Source: Treponema sp. UBA3813 (GTDB taxonomy: Bacteria > Spirochaetota > Spirochaetia > Treponematales > Treponemataceae). Taken from it: 64,000 nt of DNA. Every line of letters begins with the position of its first letter. Positions within the stretch are counted from its first letter, which is position 1. The DNA is taken from the NCBI GenBank assembly GCA_002368605.1, contig DFEB01000050.1, positions 26,583 through 90,582 on the forward strand, read 5' to 3'. Positions 7,546-15,101 of this stretch are shown in pieces. The notes beneath the pieces are model-generated. The model searched no databases, was not told the origin of the DNA, and saw nothing but the letters and a program-made list of their open reading frames with translations. Both the position numbers and the translations under genes were made by a program.

Positions 7546-7752
7546 ATGAATCGAGAAATACTTATTCTTCTTTTCTTCGGAATTTGCCTGCTGATTGTGT
7601 CAATACGGGCAATTCTGGTCGGAATCGGGAAAGCAAAAGACCCAATCAGGCACATGAAGCAGAAGTCTGTAAAAATGCTGATTCAGGGAATCGGCGGGCT
7701 TGTGATTTTGATTTGCACTTCCGTATATATAGTATCGCATTGGTATAAATGA
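7546..7752 (+). CDS. Small membrane protein, tandem paralogue 2
   Basis: This 68-residue product has two hydrophobic helices flanking ILVGIGKAKDPI, a close match to the loop of the preceding gene. The shared part covers the loop and the second helix. Its start follows the G9 tract by two bases, so its translation probably depends on that tract. No function is known. Confidence 0.6.
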   Translation: MNREILILLFFGICLLIVSIRAILVGIGKAKDPIRHMKQKSVKMLIQGIGGLVILICTSVYIVSHWYK

Positions 7753-7795
7753 CTTTGGTACAGGTTATAACTTAATAAACTAACGGGGATAAATC

Positions 7796-8308
7796 ATGAA
7801 AAACAATCTTTCATCACATTATCTATTGAACCGCTACAGCTATTGTCTCTACTTTCTCGCGTGCGCCGTTTTTCTAGTCCGACTGAAATTGAGCGGCTGG
7901 GTTTTCGTGAAGGACGAAATTGTGTCGTTCGGAATAATCACCTTTTTCTACCTCCTTTGGATTTTCGTCTACGGAACTTTCCATTTTCGGGAACAGGCGA
8001 AAGTTTCAAGAGTGGATTACCAGACCCTAAAATTTGCTAAAGGAGCGCGGATTGCCGAAATCACAAAATCCGACATCGCGCAGATTTACATTCAAAAAAT
8101 CACCAATGCGAAAATGCGTGGTTTGCGGTATAAAGTTCTTGTGATAACAAAAGACGGTGAGAAATTCAGGTTCACTTATGTTTCTAAGGTGTCAAACTCC
8201 GCTTCAACGGATTTAGTTGATGATTTTCTTTCTGAAACGGAGAATTTTTGGGGCTTGGGAGACAGAAGCATCATGCAATTATCACCCGATGTTTTCTTTT
8301 GCAATTAA
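7796..8308 (+). CDS. Membrane protein with PH-like domain
   Basis: This 170-residue protein has two transmembrane helices (about residues 14-32 and 42-60) followed by a ~100-residue beta-rich region containing 'ITKSDIAQIYIQKI' and 'YKVLVITKDGEKFRF', a typical bacterial PH-like pattern. It resembles the gene at 5822 in layout but not closely in sequence. The ribosome site is CGGGG, ten bases before the ATG. No function is assigned. Confidence 0.6.
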   Translation: MKNNLSSHYLLNRYSYCLYFLACAVFLVRLKLSGWVFVKDEIVSFGIITFFYLLWIFVYGTFHFREQAKVSRVDYQTLKFAKGARIAEITKSDIAQIYIQKITNAKMRGLRYKVLVITKDGEKFRFTYVSKVSNSASTDLVDDFLSETENFWGLGDRSIMQLSPDVFFCN

Positions 8309-8418
8309 AGGGGTGGAAAATATGACAGTACCATAAGGGGCGTTTGACAGTCGTGTTATGATTGTAGGGGGCGCGAAAGCGATTTGCCGTCTGCGGAAGA
8401 CACGGAAAAATTCCGATT

Positions 8419-8456
8419 CTTTCGGTCTTGCGGAAACGGGTTTTGATAAAATAGGA
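8419..8456 (+). repeat. Dispersed repeat, copy B (pairs with 4905-4942)
   Basis: It shares GGTCTTGCGGA and GGTTTTGATAAA with copy A and differs at only a few positions. It also ends just before a start codon (8465), so it provides or overlaps the ribosome-binding region of the WG-repeat lipoprotein gene. Confidence 0.6.
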
Positions 8457-8464
8457 AAAACAAA

Positions 8465-9583
8465 ATGCAAAAATCTCTCTTAAAAAATGTAAGCATAATT
8501 TTTTACATAACGCTCATAGGCTGTTCGTCATCTCGTGCTGATGAACGAGTGTTTTTTTTCCAATACAACGGAAAGCGCGGAGTGATAAACGAAAAGCGCG
8601 AGATAATCATACCGCCCGAATATGATGAGATACGCTACAATAACTCGTATTATGTTTGTATATCTCAAGAAACTGATGGGAATGAAAATTATACGGTATT
8701 TTCGGACAAGAAAAAGATACTCTATCAGGGAAACACATTCGTTACGCCTGTGTCCAAAAAATATTTTGAAGTTGGCACTGAGCGTATTGTGAACGTACAG
8801 AAAAATAAAACCATGAAAACAAAGCGACGGTATGGTTTCCCTCGTTTTTTGGCGAACAATGATGACTGCGGCTGCTACGCTTTTGACCATGGGTATTACA
8901 AAAAAGATTTTGAGACACCGGCTGTCATACCTGAGAATGAATGGCCGTATTATATGGAAGTGTACCCGTTCAGAAAAAATCGGGCGTTGGTCTATGTCGA
9001 TAAAAATAACAAAGATAATTTTCAAGTCATCAATGCAAAGGGGGAGGTCATCTGTTCGGATATACATGCTTCGGCTGGATTTTATTCCGAAGGATTATGC
9101 GCTGTCAAAATGGAAGACGGCAGAACGGGATTCATCGATGAAAACGGAGATTTTGTTTTTGAATGTCCGCTGTTTGTTCATTATTGGCTGGAACCGGGAA
9201 GAACAAAACCGCCGCTCGTGGCAGGACTGTTCAGCGAGGGAAAAGCCGTCGTCGAAACCGCTGAAAACCAATGGGCGATTTACGATAAAAGCGGGAAAAA
9301 ATACGACTGGCCGGACGGCGTACAAAAAGCCAATGCCGCATACGCCAGTCATGTTGATGGCGAAGAATTCAAAAGCGGTCTTTTGCTTGTAGTGAAAAAA
9401 GAAAACGGCACAAGAAAATACGGCTACATCGACCATGAGTGCAAGGTTGCGATTCCCTGCATATTTGAGCAGGCATTTGATTTTATGAACGATTACGCCA
9501 TCGTAAAACTGAACGGCACGGACGGCGTGATAGACCGCGCGGGGAATTTCTATTCCGCGGAATCAATAATGAATGGAAAGTAG
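8465..9583 (+). CDS. WG-repeat lipoprotein
   Basis: This 372-residue protein has a signal peptide and a lipobox 'TLIGC' (Cys20). WG-type repeats follow, in which a strand with 'GKRGVINEKREIIIPPEYDEI', 'DGRTGFIDENGDFVFECP', 'NQWAIYDKSGKKY' or 'TRKYGYIDHECKVAIPCIFE' is repeated along the chain. WG (KWG) repeats are common in surface proteins of host-associated bacteria and have no enzymatic role. An AATAGGAAA site precedes the ATG. It is probably displayed at the cell surface or in the periplasm. Confidence 0.85.
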   Translation: MQKSLLKNVSIIFYITLIGCSSSRADERVFFFQYNGKRGVINEKREIIIPPEYDEIRYNNSYYVCISQETDGNENYTVFSDKKKILYQGNTFVTPVSKKYFEVGTERIVNVQKNKTMKTKRRYGFPRFLANNDDCGCYAFDHGYYKKDFETPAVIPENEWPYYMEVYPFRKNRALVYVDKNNKDNFQVINAKGEVICSDIHASAGFYSEGLCAVKMEDGRTGFIDENGDFVFECPLFVHYWLEPGRTKPPLVAGLFSEGKAVVETAENQWAIYDKSGKKYDWPDGVQKANAAYASHVDGEEFKSGLLLVVKKENGTRKYGYIDHECKVAIPCIFEQAFDFMNDYAIVKLNGTDGVIDRAGNFYSAESIMNGK

Positions 9584-9608
9584 CAAGCATGCAAGAAGTA
9601 GGAGAAAA

Positions 9609-9659
9609 ATGAAAAAACTTATTGTGTTTCTTTATGTTCTTTTACTATTTTTACAGTAA
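9609..9659 (+). pseudogene. Signal-peptide stub, remnant of a truncated secreted-protein gene
   Basis: A TAGGAGAA ribosome site and an ATG start a 16-codon frame, MKKLIVFLYVLLLFLQ, that stops in TAA. This is a complete signal-peptide start with no mature protein. The minus-strand operon ends ten bases further on. It is probably what is left of a gene whose body was lost, though a genuine tiny membrane peptide cannot be excluded. Confidence 0.5.
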
Positions 9660-9669
9660 TCTGGCTAAT

Positions 9670-10941
9670 TTATTTTTGTTTCCGTGATTTTTCAAGCATT
9701 TCCTCAAGTTCCAGCTGGGCTTCATCCAACCCCTCAAAAACCGGTTTTTCATCTTCAATAATTTGTTTCATCTTCGTGCCGAGAATCGTGTAAAATTGAG
9801 TCCATTCTTGCATGACAGGACGGTATACACCGCCTTCAAGCGCTTCGCAGACTGCCTCATACTGTGGAAATCTTTGGAGAATTTCTTCGTCTTTGAGGCT
9901 TGAGTAACGGCATGGAACTCCGCCGTGTATGACGGTTCTTTTCTGCACATCTTTGTCCATAAGGAATGTGAGCAAGTCTGTCGCTTCTTTGATGTTGACG
10001 CTGTTTGATGGGATTCCGATTGCCCAAATTCCATAAATGTTCGCATTGTTTGCTTTTCCGTCAGTGCGATATTTACCTGAAAGTGCGATATAGTCCATTG
10101 AAGAATTCCGGGTCGGTGTGTACCAGCCTGGCCAGCCGATTCCCATTACAGCGGATTTGTTTGCTATCGCGGCGATTAAATCATCTTTTTTTGCAGAACG
10201 CCCTGTTTTTATTAAAGTTTTGTACAATGAGAGGGCTTGTGCAAATTCATAAGTGTTCACTGTTGGCTTGTTGTCCTTGTCTACGACCCATGTGCCTCGT
10301 GATAGCAGAATCGGCAAAAAATCTACGACCACATTGTTAGGAGTGTCTCCGCGGTACATGAATCCGAGGTTGTGACGCTTTTTCTGAAATTTGCAGATTT
10401 GGAGAATGTCTTCAAGGGAATTTATTTTATCTTCCGTAAACCCTGCTTCTTTTATCATGAGTTTGTTGTACAAAAGAACCGTAACATTGCCGTAATAGGG
10501 AGCGAGGTAAATGTCGCCTTTATGGAAGCAAATCGATTTTGTTGCAGGAATAATGTCATCATCAAGGGTAAAATTCTGTTTTGAAAGATTTGTGAGAACC
10601 CCTTGAGAGATGTATTCGGCCATCCATGAACTGTCAATCATGCATAAATCATACTGACCTTCAGGATAGCTGGTGTTGTCGATTATCCTGTTGTAAAGTT
10701 CGCTTTCACTGAGTTCTACGATGTCGCATCTGATATTTGTTTTTTCTTCAAATTCAAGGGTAGATTCCTTTATGACATCTGAATAAATGCCTGAGCGCAA
10801 GGCAAGTTTGAGAATTTTCCTTGGAGTTTCGCTCGTTTTGTGCTTTTCGTGTTTTTCAAAGCAAGAGCTTAGGAGCGTAATAATGAGAATTGTGCTTATA
10901 AAAGCGAGTGCCTTATGGATTGATGGTTTCAGCATAGACAA
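9670..10941 (-). CDS. Extracellular solute-binding lipoprotein (ABC sugar-binding family 1)
   Basis: This 423-residue protein has a signal peptide and the lipobox 'LLSSC' (Cys27). It has the family-1 solute-binding fold: 'YDLCMIDSSWMAEYISQGVL', 'YLAPYYGNVTVLLYNK' and a C-terminal 'LLTFLMDKDVQKR' segment. Such proteins deliver sugars or sugar derivatives to an ABC importer. No permease or ATPase gene is adjacent. Instead it is the last gene of an operon with a diguanylate cyclase and an HD-GYP-like protein, 15 bases after the latter. It may therefore act as a ligand sensor for c-di-GMP signalling rather than in transport. The family is secure but the role is inferred. Confidence 0.85.
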   Translation of the reverse strand: MSMLKPSIHKALAFISTILIITLLSSCFEKHEKHKTSETPRKILKLALRSGIYSDVIKESTLEFEEKTNIRCDIVELSESELYNRIIDNTSYPEGQYDLCMIDSSWMAEYISQGVLTNLSKQNFTLDDDIIPATKSICFHKGDIYLAPYYGNVTVLLYNKLMIKEAGFTEDKINSLEDILQICKFQKKRHNLGFMYRGDTPNNVVVDFLPILLSRGTWVVDKDNKPTVNTYEFAQALSLYKTLIKTGRSAKKDDLIAAIANKSAVMGIGWPGWYTPTRNSSMDYIALSGKYRTDGKANNANIYGIWAIGIPSNSVNIKEATDLLTFLMDKDVQKRTVIHGGVPCRYSSLKDEEILQRFPQYEAVCEALEGGVYRPVMQEWTQFYTILGTKMKQIIEDEKPVFEGLDEAQLELEEMLEKSRKQK

Positions 10942-10956
10942 AATCCTGCTTTAAAA

Positions 10957-11883
10957 TCAGCGGAAAGTTCCTGACTGATATTTTTTCATTCGGTTGCGGA
11001 CATCATTCATACAAACGGTGATTTTTGATTTTGGAATGGAACAGAATAATTCTACAAGTTCACCGTCAAGTTGTTTACCGGCGACAAGTCGTAATTCTGA
11101 AATCGCATTTTCGTAAGGAAGGGAAGGCCTGTATGAGCGATCCATAGTGATTGCAGAATATGTGTCGGCGATGGCGAGAATTCGTGAGGCGAGAGGAATT
11201 TCTTCTCCTTTGAGATGATAATAGCCTGTTCCATCGACCCTTTCGTGGTGATATTTAATCCAGAATGTAATCGTTTTGAGTGAGGGGATTGAGCTGAGAA
11301 TTTCCATGCAGATTTCGGGATGCTTTTGAATCAACTCCCGCTCTTCGGGAAGCAACTTTCCCTTTTTGTTAATGATGCTCCGTGGAATTCCCAGTTTGCC
11401 GATGTCAAGAAGAAGCGATGCGTATTGCAGGTTCATGGGATTGAGTTTTATGCGTTCTGACAATGGAAGGTAATCGTAGATGAGCATCGTAAGGTTCTGT
11501 ACATGGAGAGAATGGCCGTCGAGGTTTTCGTCTCCAGCCTCAATGACTCCGACCAGCCGCTCAAGAATTTCCATAGAAAGTGCGCTGATTCCCTTCATTT
11601 GAATAAAGCCCCATGCAAGCATTATGTAAAAGGTGATGGCGATGCACAGTAATGGGAAGGCGTATATGGCCGCCGTCTGTTCGTAATTAAGAAAGAAGAC
11701 AGAAACAGCGATGAATGAGATTTCGACTATGATGAGGAAAATGTTTGAGAGGATTTTTACTTTTCCGCTCAGGTATAAGGCATTGGGACGGTATAAAAGC
11801 AGGAAAAAAGTTGCGAGCATATTCGCAATCATAATGATGATGCCAACGATAAGCATATATTCTGAAAATGCGATTGAATCCAT
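10957..11883 (-). CDS. Membrane HD-GYP-like protein with degenerate HD motif
   Basis: This 308-residue protein has three or four transmembrane helices in residues 10-95 and an HD-GYP-like domain from about 105 to 300. The family's usual HD pair is altered: the sequence reads 'LLLDIGKLG' (near residue 165), so the metal-binding His is Leu through a CAT to CTT-type change. The later 'HHERVDGTGYY' retains HHE and DG-G, but GYP is GYY. HD-GYP enzymes hydrolyse c-di-GMP. With the His lost it may be inactive or a binding protein. It starts two bases after the diguanylate cyclase stop codon. Confidence 0.8.
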   Translation of the reverse strand: MDSIAFSEYMLIVGIIIMIANMLATFFLLLYRPNALYLSGKVKILSNIFLIIVEISFIAVSVFFLNYEQTAAIYAFPLLCIAITFYIMLAWGFIQMKGISALSMEILERLVGVIEAGDENLDGHSLHVQNLTMLIYDYLPLSERIKLNPMNLQYASLLLDIGKLGIPRSIINKKGKLLPEERELIQKHPEICMEILSSIPSLKTITFWIKYHHERVDGTGYYHLKGEEIPLASRILAIADTYSAITMDRSYRPSLPYENAISELRLVAGKQLDGELVELFCSIPKSKITVCMNDVRNRMKKYQSGTFR

Positions 11884-11885
11884 AA

Positions 11886-13052
11886 TTATGCGTCTCCTGG
11901 AATTGATTCCGTGCTGAAGTGAATTTGATTTTTACCGGCCCGTTTTGATTCATAGAGGGCTTCATCTGCCCGCTTGTAGGCATTATCTATGTCCATGTCA
12001 CTGGGACAGATTTCCGTAACGCCAAAAGAAGCGTGAATTCCGTTTATGCCGTCAAATTTTACGGCGTTTAGGGAATTGAGTATTTTTTGCATTAAGTCTG
12101 TTACTTCCGTTCGGGATTTCATGCCTCGTATAAAGATGATGAATTCGTCTCCTCCAAGTCGCCCTGCCAGACTGTGAGGAACTTTTAAATCCCATGAAGA
12201 GATTTTTTCTCTGTCATCTTCGTTGAGATCGAGGCTTGCGATGATTGTTTTCCCCACTGTTTGGATAACTTTGTCGCCCATTTGATGACCTAAGTTGTCG
12301 TTGATTTGCTTGAATCCGTCCAGATCCAAGAGACAGAGGGCGAGATAATTTTCGTGTTTTTGATGAAGGATTTGCTCTGCGATTGAGAAAAGCTTGCCTC
12401 GATTTAATAGACCTGTGAGTGCATCAAAACTTGACTTGATTTCAAGCTCTCGTTGAACCTGCAAATCTTTTTGATACAAGATGAACTGTGCGACTCGTGT
12501 TCGCTGGAAAGTGTAGTGAAGCGCGATGGCAAGAGTGCTGATGACTGCAACATTGTATGTGTCGTGATAGGCGATAGAAAAAGTTTTGAAAGAATATGAT
12601 GTGACTAAGAAGGCAGTGACATTTAAAATCGTAAGGAAAATCATCGTGTACATGTTTCCGATGAAAGAAAGGGATGTGAGTACCAAAAGAACGAGGAACA
12701 TTGTTGCCGGCATGTAGGGTTGGGCAATAGATGCGGCTATTCCATAAGAAAGTAGGATAAGAATGCTCGCAAACACAGCCAGGTAATTGTGGCGTATGAC
12801 TGAACGAGGGAAGAAGAGAAGCCATATTTCAAAAATGGTACTGATGATTACATAGCTGCCATAAAAAGGGATTTTCTCTTCATTAACACCAAAAAGATTC
12901 AAGTAAGAGAATGACAGATAAAGGAGATTGATTAAAATAAACCAAGTGGTAAGGATTGTAATGTGCTTACGGTTTGTTGAGCGGATTAATTCAGAACATT
13001 CTTTGTAGGACTCCCGTGAGTAACCGTAAAAATTAAAGCTTCGATAGGTCAT
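11886..13052 (-). CDS. Membrane diguanylate cyclase (GGDEF)
   Basis: This is a 388-residue protein from the ATG at 13052, which has AGGA nine bases upstream; the longer frame from 13169 lacks support. About six transmembrane helices cover residues 25-200. A GGDEF domain then runs to the end, with an intact 'GRLGGDEFIIF' motif and 'LDLDGFKQINDNLGHQMGD' metal-binding region. It should make c-di-GMP from two GTP at the inner face of the membrane. It is first in an operon with the HD-GYP-like protein and the solute-binding lipoprotein, suggesting a ligand-controlled signalling unit. Confidence 0.9.
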   Translation of the reverse strand: MTYRSFNFYGYSRESYKECSELIRSTNRKHITILTTWFILINLLYLSFSYLNLFGVNEEKIPFYGSYVIISTIFEIWLLFFPRSVIRHNYLAVFASILILLSYGIAASIAQPYMPATMFLVLLVLTSLSFIGNMYTMIFLTILNVTAFLVTSYSFKTFSIAYHDTYNVAVISTLAIALHYTFQRTRVAQFILYQKDLQVQRELEIKSSFDALTGLLNRGKLFSIAEQILHQKHENYLALCLLDLDGFKQINDNLGHQMGDKVIQTVGKTIIASLDLNEDDREKISSWDLKVPHSLAGRLGGDEFIIFIRGMKSRTEVTDLMQKILNSLNAVKFDGINGIHASFGVTEICPSDMDIDNAYKRADEALYESKRAGKNQIHFSTESIPGDA

Positions 13053-13187
13053 TAGGCACATTCCTGACAATATTTTCTTAAAATAATTATAAGTCATAAT
13101 AACAAAACAATCAAAGTTTTTATTATAGATTTTTCCAAAAAAGAGAATTATAATAGAAGAATCATTCACTTTTGACTTGGAGATTTT

Positions 13188-15101
13188 ATGGAAACCACAC
13201 TTCCGCGCCTGTTTAGAAAGAGAGCTTCAGAATATCCAGAGATTGCTTTTCAGATGAGCCGCTTTAAGGATGGGCATTTTGAGCCGACCACTTATAAAGA
13301 AGCGTATGAAACAGCAGTTGCCTTTGCAGGTGGCCTCTTGGCTCATGGAGTAGTTCGCGAGGAGCATATTGGTCTTATCTCTGATAACCGCAAAGAGTGG
13401 GAGCAGGCCGACATGGGCCTGATGATGCTGGGGGCGATTGATGTTCCCCGTGGCTGTGACGCTACAATCGGCGATTTGGAGTATATTCTTTCTTTCGCAG
13501 AGTGCAAGCGTGTAATCGTGGAAAATTCCAGCCAGATTGAGAAAATTCTTGGAATCAAAGAAAAATTGCCCCTCGTAAGTGAGATGATTGTCTTTGAAAA
13601 GCCTAGCGACAAAGACCTTGAATCAACCAAAACGGCAGGAATCACGCTTTATTCCTTTGAGCAGATTGTCGAGGACGGTAAAAAATACAACGAGGCGAAT
13701 CCCGGTAAAGTCGATGAAGAAATGGACAAGGGCAAGTGGGATGATTTGGCAACGATTATCTTCACATCTGGCACAACCGGTAAGCCTAAGGGCGTTATGC
13801 TCTCTCACGGAAATTTCATCACTCAACTTGACGAGGTTTGTGAGCGCATTTACCTTCACCCAGGCGACCGGGGACTTATGGTTCTCCCGGTCTGGCATGC
13901 TTTCCAGCGTGCGGTTGAATATGTAGTTATTAATCAGGCGGCTACAATCTGTTATTCAAAGCCTGTTGGCCCCATTCTCCTCGCAGACCTTAAAACCCTT
14001 AATCCTCAGGTTTTGCCTGCCGTTCCCAGGGTTTTCGAGGCTGTATACGACGGCATTTACCGCAACATGCGAAAAACCGGCGGATTAGTCCTCCGTCTCT
14101 TCAATTTCTTCGTGGCAATCGCCCTCTTCCATTCAAAACTTGACCGAGTTCTTTTTGACCGAACCACACGCTATGGCATGGATAAGCGCTGGCTTCAGTG
14201 GCCCGCCTTTGTCCTTCCCTGGCTCTTCTGTTATCCCATCAAGCTTTTGGGCGGGGCGATTATTTTCCGCAAAATCCGAAAAATGCTGGGTACGGGCTTC
14301 CGTGCGGGTGTTGCTGGCGGTGGCGCATTGCCTCCTGCCGTTGATAAATTCTTCTGGGCAATCGGAATCAAACTCGTTGAAGGCTACGGCCTTACCGAAA
14401 CGGCTCCGATTATCTCCGTCAGGCCGATTGACCGCCCGGTTTTGGGAAATGTCGGTTCTGCAGTGCGGGGACTTTCTGCCCGCGTCGTTGACCCGATTAC
14501 AAGAAAACCTCTCAAGCGGGGTAAAAAAGGTGTCCTCGAAGTAAAGGGCGGCACTGTCATGAAGGGCTACTACAAGCAGCCTGAACTCACGGCAAAAGCA
14601 ATAGATGATAACGGCTGGTTCGACACAGGGGATTTGGCTCGTCTTACGGCGAACAACGAAATCGTCTTACGGGGCCGCACTAAAGATACAATCGTTCAGA
14701 CTGGCGGCGAGAACATTGAGCCTCTTCCAATCGAAATGAAGATGCAGGAATCCCGCTTTATCCAGACGGCTGTTGTTTTGGGACAAGACCAGCGTTATCT
14801 GGCTGCCCTTGTTGTTCCTGAACAGGCTGAGGTCGAGGCCTTCTGCAAGGAGTCAAATCTTCCTTACAAAAAATATTCTGATATGGTAAAAAGCGCGGAA
14901 GTGCTTCATCTCATTGAAACCGAAGTTGCAACCAGAGTCAACTCAAAGAACGGCTTTAAAATGTACGAGCGAATCAACAAAATCGCTTTGCTTGAAAAGC
15001 CCTTTGAGGTGGGCGTTGAGCTTTCCGCAAAGCAGGAAATCATGCGCTTCAGAATCAACGAGATTTACTCTGGCGAGATTAAAAAATTATTCAAAGCCTA
15101 A
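13188..15101 (+). CDS. Long-chain acyl-CoA synthetase (AMP-forming)
   Basis: This is a 637-residue adenylate-forming enzyme that activates a fatty acid with ATP and CoA at the inner membrane. Motifs in order: the P-loop-like 'FTSGTTGKPKGVMLS' (about residues 190-206), 'GYGLTETAP' (about 397), 'GWFDTGDLA' (about 475) and 'LRGRTKDTIVQTGGENIEP' (about 493). A hydrophobic stretch near residues 300-370 is common in the long-chain (FACL) group. A TTGGAG site precedes the ATG. The 3' end overlaps the convergent surface-protein gene by four bases. Substrate length cannot be told from sequence. Confidence 0.9.
   Translation: METTLPRLFRKRASEYPEIAFQMSRFKDGHFEPTTYKEAYETAVAFAGGLLAHGVVREEHIGLISDNRKEWEQADMGLMMLGAIDVPRGCDATIGDLEYILSFAECKRVIVENSSQIEKILGIKEKLPLVSEMIVFEKPSDKDLESTKTAGITLYSFEQIVEDGKKYNEANPGKVDEEMDKGKWDDLATIIFTSGTTGKPKGVMLSHGNFITQLDEVCERIYLHPGDRGLMVLPVWHAFQRAVEYVVINQAATICYSKPVGPILLADLKTLNPQVLPAVPRVFEAVYDGIYRNMRKTGGLVLRLFNFFVAIALFHSKLDRVLFDRTTRYGMDKRWLQWPAFVLPWLFCYPIKLLGGAIIFRKIRKMLGTGFRAGVAGGGALPPAVDKFFWAIGIKLVEGYGLTETAPIISVRPIDRPVLGNVGSAVRGLSARVVDPITRKPLKRGKKGVLEVKGGTVMKGYYKQPELTAKAIDDNGWFDTGDLARLTANNEIVLRGRTKDTIVQTGGENIEPLPIEMKMQESRFIQTAVVLGQDQRYLAALVVPEQAEVEAFCKESNLPYKKYSDMVKSAEVLHLIETEVATRVNSKNGFKMYERINKIALLEKPFEVGVELSAKQEIMRFRINEIYSGEIKKLFKA

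Noticed and set aside
8282..8470. Minus-strand 62-codon frame over the dispersed repeat
   Set aside because: It has no start signal and is created by the repeat sequence. The plus-strand genes on both sides explain the region.
4064..9583. Run of small hypothetical genes as an integron cassette array
   Set aside because: Chromosomal integrons are known in treponemes, but I found no consistent attC-like inverted core sites between the genes and no integrase in the window. Some gene gaps are too short to hold attC sites.
12442..12825. Minus-strand 127-codon frame within the diguanylate cyclase gene
   Set aside because: It is an alternative-frame shadow of a well supported GGDEF gene.
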